In this document: piece by piece, positions 29,330 through 39,641 of the stretch
Position numbering within the stretch: position 1 is the stretch's first letter
Layout: the number at the start of each line of letters is the position of its first letter
Source: Anoplopoma fimbria
Lineage: Eukaryota > Chordata > Actinopteri > Perciformes > Anoplopomatidae
Direction: 5' to 3'
DNA: 64,000 nt
Assembly: GCF_027596085.1 (NCBI RefSeq)
Contig: NC_072455.1
Location: 2,006,850-2,070,849 of the forward strand
The notes under the pieces: model-generated
Databases searched by the model: none
The model's input: the letters and a program-made list of their open reading frames with translations, nothing else
Told to the model about the DNA's origin: nothing
Made by a program: the position numbers and the translations under genes

Positions 29330-29955
29330 TGTGGTGGAAGTTTTCCAATACAATTTACTATACTAATACCCAATTTATACTAGTACTATCTATGTCCCGA
29401 GATGAGTCCCAATGAGCGTTGAAATAATGATCAAATGACAAATGAAATGTCCTTGCGGTATTTTATTTCTTTGCATGAAAGAGCCAGAAGTTTACAGAGT
29501 CACCGGGAGCCTGCAAAGTACTGAACTCCCGAGTCAGGCTGCTCACCCCTGTATACATGGGAGCCGGGGTGGCCAGGCTCAGTTCTGAGTTAGCATCTCC
29601 TGACAATGAATGTGTGATGGAGGGGGGTATGAAGAACAAAAGGGGTGCATGAATATCAAAGAAGAGGTAGAAAAACAAAGGAGAGGAAGAAGACCAAAAG
29701 GTGGGTATGAGTCTCAGGTGGGGAGGAAGGACCGAGAGGGAGAAGGCCAAAAGGTGGGGGTATGAATGACAAAGAGGTGAAGGGGCATAAGGAGCAGGGG
29801 GGGGGGGGGGATAACACCTTCCCACAGTGTAATACCATCATACAGAGAGACAAGGTTCTCCACCTTTAGAGTAAAATCTTCACATCATAGTACATTTCAT
29901 TCAAAACCTTTACACTATATACTTCCAACATACACGAATGTAATTTTCCATTACA
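29330..29955 (-). repeat. 3' LTR of the endogenous retrovirus
   Basis: 626 bp, starting tgtggtggaagttttcc and ending ttttccattaca on the plus strand. It includes a long poly-G run near 29800. Confidence 0.93.
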
Positions 29956-29992
29956 TTCCCCCCTTTTGATCATTCTATTGATCAACCATAGT

Positions 29993-31312
29993 TTATACGA
30001 GAGTTTGCTCCAACGAGGACGTTCGTCTGTAATCTGTGTGTGTGTTTTCAGCGGAGCAGGACCAAGGCGGAGCTTGGCTCACACCTGTCCTGTGTTGAAT
30101 CAACGTAGTATATCTGGTCACAAATATGACATTATTATGGTCATATATGTGCCTTTTTACTAGATGCTTTTTTCCTCTGTTGTAGTCGGTGTCTGTGGGG
30201 GTTCTCTCGGCAGAGGAACCCGCTTGCAGTGGCTTGTGTGGATCCATGTGGCTCTTTCAGCTACCACATGGTCACCTGGTTGGAGGTTGTGCAGAGGTGT
30301 GTTGGCAGGGGCTGGTAGGGCTTTTGCAACCTGTTTTCGACTTGTTTAAATTTTAGTCGGTATTCCCCACCTGGGAATAATTTCTGTCATTAAAAGGCAA
30401 GGTCAGGATTAGGCAATGGAGCATAAGAGAGATCAGTGCGAGGAGAACAAACATGTTGGAGTTCAGCAATACAACAGTGTGGTTCACCATCCTCAAGACC
30501 TGGAAGCAGAGAAGCTGGGTTAATGGTGGTGCATCTCTTAACAGTCACATGTGGTAAATCAAGCAACACAGTGTGGTATCTCATGTATCTGGCTGCAGAC
30601 AGATGAGAGGTTTTCTGCTCGAGCAGAATGTGACTAACAGCGTGAGGCACCAGAATAGTGAGAGGAGAATAACCCACAATGTCACGTGAGGCATTAACAG
30701 CTTTTTCTGCAGCAGCGACGGTGCGCAGACATTTTGGAAGACCCCTAGCTACAGGGTCTAGTTTAGCGAGGAGAAATAACCTCCAGCCCTGAGCTCATCA
30801 CCGTGTTGTTGCAGGAGTACTGACGTCATGCACCCGTTACACTCATCGACGGCTTGAGTAAATGGTCTGTCAGGGTTTGGAATGCCCAGAGTCGGGGCCT
30901 GTTGCAGAGCAAGTTTTAAGTCAACAATGACTGCAATGCCTCCTCTGTCCACTGAACAGGGTACAACTGGTCAGTGGAGAGGGAGACAGAAATAGCACAA
31001 TGTGAGTCATTTTGTCATTATAACTGAATTTGTTGCTCCGGAGTCTACTAAAAATTTTAATTTGGTACCATCAATATCAACCTTGGCCATAGGCATAGTT
31101 TTGAAAACGCCATCATTATATTTAACATATGTTTGTACGAGAGCTTTTTTACCCTTCTCGTTTCTAAACTTTATAGTTTCCTTTTTCTTTTCTTTTTTTT
31201 TGTTCCAAATCAGTGTATGTAAGCAAAGCATTTTCTTCATTTTGTGTTGTGTGTGTGTGTGTGTCACTTCCCTGCTCAGTTGCTGGAGGTGTGTGGTTTC
31301 CCGTCTCTGCAC
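29993..31312 (-). pseudogene. pol: Retroviral pol remnants (protease, RT/RNase H junction, integrase tail)
   Basis: Degenerate pol. 31312-31007 carries the protease active-site segment LVDSGATNSVI, then a stop. About 30950-30400 matches the end of RT and the RNase H connection region (PTLGIPNPDRPF, VDECNGCMTSVLLQQHGDEL), in broken frames. About 30330-30180 resembles the integrase C-terminal tail. The RT catalytic core, RNase H body, integrase core and env are missing, so there were at least two large internal deletions. Confidence 0.8.
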
Positions 31313-31330
31313 ACTCCATTCTCCCCCCTT

Positions 31331-33031
31331 CTACAACAGCCTGATGTCAATCTGGTGGCTGCCTGTCCCGTCTCCTCCTTGGCCTTGTTGTCTATCAGGG
31401 CAGTCATATGCCCAATGCCCATAACGTCTGCAGATGTAGCATTGGTCTTTTGCAAGGGGAGGGGCACTTTGGTTTTGATCCCTTCTCCCCCTTCCCTTTC
31501 CTCGTCTTTGCCCTCGTCCCACATGCCATGGTTGATGCTGATGCTGTTCTTGTGGTTGCCATCTTGTCAGTTCTTGTACCTGGTGATGTTGTTGTCCTTG
31601 AAGCAGCAACTTTATCTGTTCAACAGCCTGGAGCAGGGAGAGTTGAGCCATGTGGAGCTCACTCTGTTGTGTCTGCTCTTTTTTATTCTTTTCTGCAGAA
31701 CAGTGTTTTTCAGCATGACGTGCATGTCTCATGATTTCAGATAGTCTGGCATTTTCCCAATCGACACAGCCTTCCTTAACCCGTCTTCCAATTTCTCCAT
31801 GCAGACCGTCCACGAAGGCTTTACGCAGGTGGGTCTCCCACATACCACATTCTCCTCCCAGGTTCATAGGCTCCTCTTGTCCGCTGTGGAGGCCGTAGAC
31901 CTGATGGAGCCTGGTGTAGTACTCGTCAATGCTTTCGTTAGCGCTCTGTTTACATGTGGTGATTTTCATCATGTCAACTCTGACGGGGAAAGCCGTTGTG
32001 ATCTCTTTCATGAGTTTTTCCAGGAATCTGGAATAGGGGTTGTTGTCCTCGTTATCCCAGTCAGCTGATTTGAGCCGCCTGTCATCTGTTCCAAATGCTA
32101 CCTTTATTTTAGCATAGTTTGCTGCGCCCAGATGTTTAAGGAGCAGTCTTTTCAGTTCGTTTTCAGTTGGCTGCCATTCTTGACAGAACATAAACAGTTG
32201 TTTTGCCAGTCTGTCTCCTCCTGCAGACAGCGGAGGAAGTTCTATACGGGCCTGATCAATGTCTCTCGCTGTCCATGGTCGATGGACAAGGGTGGTGCCT
32301 TGTGCACCGGCTACCTGTACCATAGGTGCCTCGAGGGTCGTTTCATCCATCTCTTCCTCTTCATCAGACACGTCGGAAGCGGAGGCTTGAGGTGGAGGCA
32401 CAGTTATCTGCTCCAACTTGGCCTTGGATCGAGTTGTTGCGGGTGCGGGCCCTCCGCAGGCTTCACCCTGCCCTTTAGAGGAGGTTGAGCCCCCTCCTTG
32501 GGAGGATGAGCTGGAGGGTCCTGCTTTAGGGGCTGAGGCTTTGCTTTGGGAGACGTTCCTTTCATCCTCGGCTTCGGCCTGCTGTCCTGTCGGTGGAGGG
32601 CTGTATGGGGGAGGATGGGTGTCCAGATCAGGGTCCACACCAGACAGTTCCTTAAACAGAGAAGCATAAGGTGATGTATCTAGATTTGTGTCTGGAGATT
32701 CTGTGTCAGGAGTGACTCTAGTGATTCTAGACATTTGCTTGTGTACTTTCCTTCTTTCCCTACGTTCCTCTTCATCCTGCCACATTTTCAAACACTTTAT
32801 TTGTTCTTCTACATCTTTTAAATCCTTAGTTCTGATTTTCTTCACTTCATTTAATTTTGTTTCTAATTTCCCTAGTTGAGTTTTGCTAAATGATCCTCCT
32901 GGAGGAAACCCATATTCTTTTATCCATATCCCAACACCCTCTATACTTCCTGCTCCATATTTGGACCTCATGGCATCCATGCATCCCCCCTCAGGAGGAG
33001 AAACCTGAGCCTTGCTTTTACCTGAACCCAT
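31331..33031 (-). CDS. gag: Retroviral Gag polyprotein (open)
   Basis: Structural polyprotein of the provirus. The reading frame opens at 33058, but the ATG at 33031 is preferred because it gives MGSGKSK, an N-myristoylation-type start typical of retroviral matrix. That gives about 566 residues with no internal stop. Seen in order: basic matrix-like N-terminus; a charged, probably helical segment (about residues 70-110); a Pro-rich linker with PPPYSPP, a late-domain motif; a capsid-like central region; and one CCHC zinc knuckle (CYICRRYGHWAYDC) near the C-terminus. The protease segment follows almost immediately in another frame. Expression and function are unknown; an intact gag in a pol/env-deleted copy could act in trans or be co-opted (inference). 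Confidence 0.88.
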   Translation of the reverse strand: MGSGKSKAQVSPPEGGCMDAMRSKYGAGSIEGVGIWIKEYGFPPGGSFSKTQLGKLETKLNEVKKIRTKDLKDVEEQIKCLKMWQDEEERRERRKVHKQMSRITRVTPDTESPDTNLDTSPYASLFKELSGVDPDLDTHPPPYSPPPTGQQAEAEDERNVSQSKASAPKAGPSSSSSQGGGSTSSKGQGEACGGPAPATTRSKAKLEQITVPPPQASASDVSDEEEEMDETTLEAPMVQVAGAQGTTLVHRPWTARDIDQARIELPPLSAGGDRLAKQLFMFCQEWQPTENELKRLLLKHLGAANYAKIKVAFGTDDRRLKSADWDNEDNNPYSRFLEKLMKEITTAFPVRVDMMKITTCKQSANESIDEYYTRLHQVYGLHSGQEEPMNLGGECGMWETHLRKAFVDGLHGEIGRRVKEGCVDWENARLSEIMRHARHAEKHCSAEKNKKEQTQQSELHMAQLSLLQAVEQIKLLLQGQQHHQVQELTRWQPQEQHQHQPWHVGRGQRRGKGRGRRDQNQSAPPLAKDQCYICRRYGHWAYDCPDRQQGQGGDGTGSHQIDIRLL

Positions 33032-33639
33032 AATCGACGAGTTCTGGTGTGTGTACACAACTTTTTCTTATTTATTTATTTATTTATTTTTTCTTTTCAA
33101 CACTGCGTCCCAGTGAGGCCTAGGTTACTATAGCTTAACCAAGATAAAGCTAAGACAGACAATGAGTTACGCTTTCCGGCGCAGTCACCTCTCTCTCAAA
33201 CACTGTGTGTGAACAACAGTCACTTTTACACCAATGTTTCTTAGGTCAAGAAACTACCACACTCAGATTCTAATTAATCTGAACGTCCATTTCTGTTTTC
33301 CAGTTCTCCTTTTAACTTATTACTCTCATCAAAAGAATAGCATTACTCTCATCAAAAATATAGCATTACTCTCATCAAAAGAATAGAATTGTTTTCAATT
33401 GTTAATGACTATTTCATAAATCAAAGATCAGAACTTCAACGTCTCACCCGGTTATCTGTTGCTTTGTGGACTCAATCAGGTTCTTTGGATCACAGTAGAG
33501 ATGGCCCAGGGTCGTCGGTGGATCGGTCCTCTCTCTCTCAAAATGTCAAGGTAGAGGCAGGTTTTTCCTGGATCATCAGTCACCGTTCCTCCGTCTCCTC
33601 AGGGCGATCTGCTATGGATCCTGTTCGTGACGCCAAAAC

Positions 33640-34251
33640 TGTGGTGGAAGTTTTCCAATACAATTTACTATACTAATACCCAATTTGTACTAGTACTATC
33701 TATGTCCCGAGATGAGTCCCAATGAGCGTTGAAATAATGATCAAATGACAAATGAAATGTCCTTGCGGTATTTTATTTCTTTGCATGAAAGAGTCAGAAG
33801 TTTACAGAGTCACCGGGAGCCTGCAAAGTACTGAACTCCCGAGTCAGGCTGCTCACCCCTGTATACATGGGAGCCGGGGTGGCCAGGCTCAGTTCTGAGT
33901 TAGCATCTCCTGACAATGAATGTGTGATGGAGGGGGTATGAAGAACAAAAGGGGTGCATGAATATCAAAGAAGAAACAAAGGAGAGGAAGAAGACCAAAA
34001 GGTGGGTATGAGTCTCAGGTGGGGAGGAAGGACCGAGAGGGAGAAGGTCAAAAGGTGGGGGTATGAATGACAAAGAGGTGAAGGGGCATAAGGAGCAGGG
34101 GGGGGGATAACACCTTCCCACAGTGTAATACCATCATACAGAGAGACAAGGTTCTCCACCTTTAGAGTAAAATCTTCACATCATAGTACATTTCATTCAA
34201 AACCTTTACACTATATACTTCCAACATACACAAATATAATTTTCCATTACA
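33640..34251 (-). repeat. 5' LTR of the endogenous retrovirus
   Basis: 612 bp. Against the other LTR I count about five substitutions plus a few indels (an 8-bp gap near 33973 and poly-G length). Confidence 0.93.
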
Positions 34252-34295
34252 TCTCTAAGGGAGATTGATTGAATTCCCAGTAGAACCAGCAGAGT

Positions 34296-34435
34296 TCATG
34301 TAACTAACAGTCCCAGTCCACAGCAGAGGACGATCCATCCCGGACTCTCTGGTTCTGATGGACTTCCTGTCGGTGAAGCATCTCTTCCTCCTCTTGTTGT
34401 GTTTGGTGTCTCAGGTTTGGGCCGATCACTCGCTG
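34296..34435 (-). pseudogene. Truncated transmembrane exon of a small V-set Ig receptor
   Basis: Minus-strand exon with an acceptor (tctttacag) that is homologous to the last exon of the plus-strand receptor gene at 43938-44167. Shared stretches include TPNTTRGGR, SPSEP and WIVLCCGLGLLV. The reading stops right after GLLVT, inside what should be the membrane helix, so the tail is lost. Matching receptor intron 1 sequence, also inverted, lies at 36020-36180. The V-set exon expected between them is replaced by the DIRS-like remnant, and the signal exon is missing beyond 36180. This is a dead gene copy, with the retrovirus inserted about 45 bp away. Confidence 0.82.
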
Positions 34436-34639
34436 CTGTAAAGAGAACAAACAAGTCTGTGTCATTGATGTGAAGAGAAAACATCTCACTGACAAATAAA
34501 ACTAAATGTCCACATCAGATTAAGCTAAAACATTTTTCACACATCCTGCAAAAAAAAGAAGTTTAAAGACTGAGGAAGTCTACAATAATCAGGTTATCAG
34601 GTTATACTCAGCTGCTAATAAGCTAACATTAGCATGCTA

Positions 34640-35995
34640 AGGCACTAAGATGGAGGAGTTGTCGATCTCCCTCTGTGTGTGTTGTAATCGGAGTTTCTCC
34701 TTGCTTTTTAGACAAATTGCTTTTAGTGCATGTTAGTGCATGTGATTGTGCCCCACTTGCTAGCTCACCATGGCGACGGCTGAGCAGGTGGCTAGCACCG
34801 TTAGCTACTTCCTGTTGCCATGTTAAGAGCCGTTGAGAGGCAACAGAAATGCTCTGGATTTCGAGGTTGCCTTGGGGTCCCATGTTCAGCCTCCAGCTCA
34901 CCTCAGTGCCCTGTTTAGGGGCAGGTCCTCTACCAACACCAACCTGGCCCCTTCCCCTCCAGGCAACCTCTGAATGTGGAGACTTACAGTCGCCCTTCCA
35001 AAAACCTCAGAGGCTGGGGGGCCAGGAATAAATGTCTCCAGGCCGGCTGTCGTTTTCTTCTCCCAGCAGCATATCAGCTACTGGCAGTTCATGCTTCAGA
35101 CCCCTGGGTTGTTTCCAGCCTAACCCAGGGGTACAAGCTTTATTTCCAACAGTGGGGTCAGCCTGAAAGTCTTACTGTTCCAGATGTTGAGCACCGTTAC
35201 CGTACATTCTATTTCGTTCTTTGCAAATTGGAAGCTGCCTCTGCTATTGTTTCCTTGGGCTTGCTGTCACTGTGCCACCCTTCAAAGATGGCTGAACAGC
35301 CTTCCCTTGGATGCCAAGTGGCACAGGCGCAAGAGGATAAAGGTTTCACAGCAGTGCCTACTGGCTCTAACCCCGTGGAGGGAGAGGGCATACCTGTCAA
35401 GGGGTATCCTCATGGGCGCCGGTCCATTCCACCGGGAGGTTGTCACAACAGATGCCTGTTGTCGGCTCGGGTGCAGTGGTCTGCTCAGGATCACATGGAG
35501 CAAGTCAGTGTTGAGCTATGGGCCGTGCACCTAGCACTCAAACACATCTTACCATACTGATAAGAAACCATGTGCTTATCCGCTCGGACAAACCCTCGAC
35601 CGTGTTTGGGGTCAAGGTGCTCTGGCTCACACGTGGCCAGGCTGTTTTTATACCTTTTCACAGTTTCCTTCTGATCTCACCAACGCTCCTCAGGGCAACA
35701 ACCTCCTGGTTGACTTGGTTCTCCCTGCTGAACCGTAACCCTGATGCATGGCGCCCTGGCCCCTACTCGACAGGATGAACCTCCAAATCTATGGACTGAA
35801 TCCAGCAAGTGGGCCGGATTTGGCATCCCGACCCCTTCCGCCTTCAGCTGTGGGTCTGGCCGCTGGAGGGTCCGACCCGCTGCTGAGTGGCTGCATTGAG
35901 CCAGTCAGAGGGACTATTCTGAGTGTCATCTATCAGTCTGCAGAACGAGAACAGGTGGAGTTATTTTTTCTGACTGGAAGGGCTGTGCAAACATA
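34640..35995 (+). mobile_element. Degenerate DIRS-type (tyrosine-recombinase) retrotransposon remnant
   Basis: Frames between 34849 and 35996, shifted and stop-riddled, contain RT/RNase H-like pieces: ASDPWVVSSLTQGYKLYFQQ, VSVELWAVHLALKHILPY followed by LIRNHVLIRSDKPSTV, and later NPDAW. These resemble DIRS/Ngaro pol regions from memory of the family. No terminal repeats or recombinase were recognised. It occupies the place of a V-set exon of the flanking inverted receptor copy. Confidence 0.6.
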
Positions 35996-36019
35996 GCGAC
36001 TAGTAATTCAGATGTGAGA

Positions 36020-36180
36020 GCCTTTAAACTCCACCTGTAGATGTTTACTGATCCTGAGCTTTAGAGACACAAAGGTATGAAAGAGGAGCATGATGTAACA
36101 ATAACTCCAGTGTTTGTTCCCTTCATGAAGTGTGTCAGTGAGGCTGAAGGTGTGTTTAGTGTGTGTGGATCACAAAGTGA
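36020..36180 (-). pseudogene. Intron 1 remnant of the inverted Ig receptor copy
   Basis: Exact-looking reverse complement of the first intron of the plus-strand receptor gene (compare 43190-43375 and 39500-39641). It ends abruptly at 36180, before the signal exon. Confidence 0.85.
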
Positions 36181-36189
36181 ATCTGAAAG

Positions 36190-36291
36190 TGACTCCTCCC
36201 CCTGTCAGAATAAAATGACAGTGAGTGAATGTATGTATGTATGTATGTATGTATGTATGTATGTATGTATGTATGTATGTATGTATGTATG

Positions 36292-36322
<31 letters not shown>

Positions 36323-36516
36323 AGTATTTGTTCATAGTATTTGTCTAAGTCTAAGGGTCTAAGTATAAAATATTAGTTTCATGAACTACTTCTGGAAGAA
36401 TGGGTTTTTATCCCACATCAGAGTTAGACCCAAATACACGTGATCCTTTACTTTGAAATCCAGACTGGAAGTAACAAAAAATCATAGTCATTTTATTCTG
36501 ACAGGGGGAGGAGTCA
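36190..36516. repeat. 327-bp element with perfect 30-bp terminal inverted repeats
   Basis: 36190-36219 (tgactcctccccctgtcaga...) is the exact reverse complement of 36487-36516. The interior holds a (GTAT)n microsatellite (36229-36320). A related copy with one recognisable end lies at about 57352-57660. Confidence 0.85.
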
Positions 36517-36551
36517 TCTGTTTCACAGACTCACTTTAGTCTCTTCCATTC

Positions 36552-36778
36552 CATTGGGCGGCTGTGGCACATGAGGTAGAGCGCTTGTCCCGTAACCACA
36601 AGGTTGGTGGTTCAAACCCCTCTACCGGCAACATGCCGAGGTGTCCTTGAGCAAGACACCTAACCCCAAGTTGCTCCCCGGGCGCTTCATTGCAGCCCAC
36701 TGCTCCTCCGGGATGGGTTAAATGCAGAGAAATAATTTCCCCATTGTGGGACTAATAAAGGCTTAATTATTATTATTA
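36552..36778 (+). mobile_element. tRNA-derived SINE
   Basis: Begins gggcggctgtggcacatgag, with pol III box-like words (tggcacatgaggt; ggttcaaaccc near 36609) and a body tgtccttgagcaagacacct. It ends aataaaggcttaatta(tta)n. The inverted paralogous flank at about 57316 lacks it, giving an empty site. Confidence 0.88.
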
Positions 36779-36969
36779 TTATTCAGTCACTGAGAGAACA
36801 ACAGAAGATACATTCCTTGTCTCTGAACAAAGATAATGTAGTAAAGACATTCTGTTGATACAGTGAACTATTGATCTCTACAGACTCAGTGTTCAAAGGA
36901 GGACGTCATGATGATCAGGTAGGCTTCATCTTCTCTATGTTTAAAAAACCACGCAGTTTATAACCTTAT

Positions 36970-37085
36970 TTATGTTTAATATGTTGTTCTGATTGTTTAA
37001 CATGTTGTTCTGATTGTTTAACATGTTGTTCTGATTGTTTAATATGTTCTGATTGTTTAACATGTTGTTTGATTGTTTAATATGT
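36970..37085. repeat. 21-bp minisatellite (short allele)
   Basis: About five to six copies of a unit like gttctgattgtttaacatgt. It is the inverted counterpart of the 38-copy array at 56322-57125. Confidence 0.9.
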
Positions 37086-37251
37086 TTGACTCGTTTTGGT
37101 TAAACTGCCTCTCCTTAAAATGAATAATGAATGCATTCATGCATGAAAAAGAAAAAAAAGAAAAAAGACTGCGGTGACTACAGAAATGATTTTTAGTCCT
37201 TAAGAGGAAGTCATTGAAATGCTCACATCCTGTTTGTTACATTTGTACATA

Positions 37252-38836
37252 CAGTGGGGGAAATAATTATTTGATCCCTTGCCAATTTTGTAAGTTTGCC
37301 CACTGACAAAGAAATGAACGATCTATAATTGTTATGGTAGGTTTATTTTAACATTGAGAGACAGAATATAAAAAAAATAATCCAGAAAATCACATCATAT
37401 AAAAGTTATAAATTGATTTGCATTTGATCGAGTGAAATAAGTATTTGATCCCCTAACAAAACATGACTCAGTACTTGGTGGAGAAACCGTTGTTGGCAAG
37501 CACAGAGGTCAGACGCTTCTTGTAGTTGGTCACCAGGTTTGTGCACATCTCAGGAGGGATTTTGGTCCACTCCTCTCTGCAGATCTTCTCCAAATCCTGA
37601 AGGTTTAGAGGCTGTCGCTTGGCAACTCTAAGCTTCAGCTCCCTCCACAGATTTTCTATGGGATTAAGGTCCGGAGACTGGCTAGGCCACTCCATGACCT
37701 TAATGTGCTTCTTCTTGAGCCACTCCTTTGTTGCCTTGGCCGTATGTTTTGGGTCATTGTCGTGCTGGAAGACCCATCCACGACCCATTTTCAGTGTCCT
37801 GGCTGAGGGAAGGAGGTTGTCGCCCAAGATTTCACGGTACATGGCCCCGTCCATCCTCCCCTGGATGTGGTGAAGTCGTCCTGTCCCCTTAGCAGAGAAA
37901 CACCCCCAAAGCATAATGTTTCCACCTCCATGCTTGACGGTGGGGATGGTGTTCTTGGGGTTATAATCAGCATTTCTCTTCCTCCAAACACGGCGAGTTG
38001 AGTTGATGCCAAATAGCTCGATTTTGGTCTCATCTGACCACATTACCTTCTCCCAAGCCTTCTCTGAATCATTCAGGTGTTCATTGGCAGACTTCAGACC
38101 GGCCTGTACATGTGCCTTCTTGAGCAGGGGGATTTGAATCCATTACGGCGTAGTGTGTTACCAATGGTTTTCTTGGTGACTGTGGTCCCAGCTGTCTTGA
38201 GATCATTAACAAGTTCCTCCTGTGTAGTTCTGGGCTGATCCCTCACTTTCTCATGATCATCGATACCCCACGAGGCCAGATCTTGCGTGGAGCCCCAGAC
38301 CGAGGGTGATTGATGGTCATTTTGTGTTTCTTCCATTTCCGAATAATCGCACCAACAGTTGTCTCCTTCTCACCAAGCTGCTTGCCGATGGTCTTGTAGC
38401 CCATTCCAGCCTTGTGCAGGTCTACAAGCTTTGCCCCGACGTCCTTAGACAGCTCTTTGGTCTTGCCCATGGTGGAGAAGTTGGAATCTGATTGATTGAT
38501 TCTGTGGACAGGTGTCTTTTAAACAGGTAATGAATTGAGACAGATGTCTTTCATACAGGTAACAAGTTGAGATTCAGAGTACTTTCTTAAAGTGAGAGGA
38601 CTAATCTAACCGGTCTGTGGGAGCCAGGATTCTTGCTGGTTAGGGGCTCAAATACTTATTTTACTCAATCAAATGCAAATCAATTTATAACTTTTATATA
38701 ATGTGATTTTCTGTATTTTTTTTTGGATATTCTGTCTCTCAATGATAAAATAAACCTACCATAACAATTATAGATCGTTCATTTCTTTGTCAGTAGGCAA
38801 ACTTACAAAATCGGCAAGGGATCAAATAATAATAAT
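37252..38836 (-). mobile_element. Tc1-like DNA transposon, degenerate
   Basis: Left end cagtgggggaaataattatttgatccc after TA. Inverted terminal regions of about 200 bp match between 37264-37455 and 38640-38830 (gatcgttcatttctttgtcag; tttgatcccttgcc). The right extremity is eroded (aataataataattat). It lies in intron 1 of the orphan receptor 5' end. Confidence 0.9.
37468..38470 (-). pseudogene. Tc1-like transposase, frameshifted
   Basis: Starts [20 protein letters not shown] (38470) with a helix-turn-helix N-terminal part. It continues in a second frame ([20 protein letters not shown]), then in a third (37468-38043) with the catalytic blocks [28 protein letters not shown] and [15 protein letters not shown], the D, D and E positions of a DD34E transposase. 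At least two frameshifts make it inactive. Confidence 0.92.
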
Positions 38837-39641
38837 TATCTCTCTGGTTCACGTTTAATATCTTTTCCTTCTTGCTTTGTAAACTCAACTCATAAACTCA
38901 TCTCTGGACAAAGAATGAAGGCTCTTTCTCCCTATTTGTTCTCTTATTCATGACTGAAATGAGGCACAGCAATGTGGACTTTTGGGTATTTGGAACAAGT
39001 AGAAGTTGGCGTGGCTGCGTTATTTGATGCTGTCTTTATAAAGTCTAACACATAAACGTTTACAACTTTCTGAGTATGTGAGGAGCGTATTATTCATTCA
39101 TCCTCTCAGGATCTTATTTTTTGTTCAGTTTGTGTCCTATGTTTCATTTTTTGAAGTTCCCTCTTGTGTCCTGTGTTTGTTTGACTTCTATTCTCTGTGG
39201 TTTTCCCTCCTTAGTCTTATCAGCTTTGCTCCTTTAGTTCATACTCGCTGTAGTAGTTTCTTTATAATGCATTTAATACTTGACTTTGTTCTTAAGAGAG
39301 TTTGTACAAAGGCAATAAACTAGACCATGAATATGAGATATGAGTTTACAGATAACAACAATCTCAGAGATTGAAAGAAGCTCTGTGAGGTTTAACTGTC
39401 TGGTGACTGAACTCTTCTCCTCTGTCTCCTCTCTCAGGGAGAAGATGATCTGCAGCATCCTGCTGCTCATCACACTGACCTCCTGTGTCTCTGGTTAGTT
39501 CACAGCTTCACTTTGTGATCCACACACACTAAACACACCTTCAGCCTCACTGACACACTTCATGACCTCCACTTTAAAATGTCAGGGAACAAACACTGGA
39601 GTTATTGTTACATCATGCTCCTCTTTCATACCTTTGTGCAT

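Larger units (their letters stand above)
29330..34251 (-). mobile_element. Endogenous retrovirus (gamma/epsilon-like), internally deleted provirus
   Basis: Two near-identical direct LTRs (29330-29955 and 33640-34251) flank a 3.7-kb interior read on the minus strand. The 4-bp target duplication TCTC is visible at 29326-29329 and 34252-34255. LTRs begin TG and end CA. A purine tract (aaaaggggggaa) borders the 3' LTR at about 29956-29968, and a TGG-led primer-binding-site-like sequence (tggcgtcacgaacagg) borders the 5' LTR near 33635. The interior holds an open gag, the start of the protease, a fragment around the RT/RNase H junction and an integrase C-terminal fragment. Most of pol and all recognisable env are absent, so this copy cannot be autonomous. 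Confidence 0.93.
36908..39493 (+). pseudogene. Orphan 5' end (exons 1-2) of a small V-set Ig receptor
   Basis: Exon 1 coding part 36908-36918 (ATGATGATCAG) and exon 2 39438-39493 encode MMIREKMICSILLLITLTSC VSG, a signal peptide nearly identical to that of the complete gene at 41204-44167. Intron 1 contains a Tc1 insertion. After exon 2 the homologous intron runs only to 39641 and then switches to unrelated repeat sequence, so no V-set exon follows before the next gene copy. It is either a dead fragment or an alternative promoter and leader for the V-set exon at 43430, to which its phase is compatible. Confidence 0.75.

Noticed and set aside
31244..32879. Plus-strand frames of 60-166 residues
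   Set aside because: They are shadows of the minus-strand retroviral gag and protease region.
34849..35996. Independent genes in 34.8-36.0 kb
   Set aside because: Frames are interrupted and resemble retroelement RT/RNase H pieces, so they were treated as a DIRS-type remnant.
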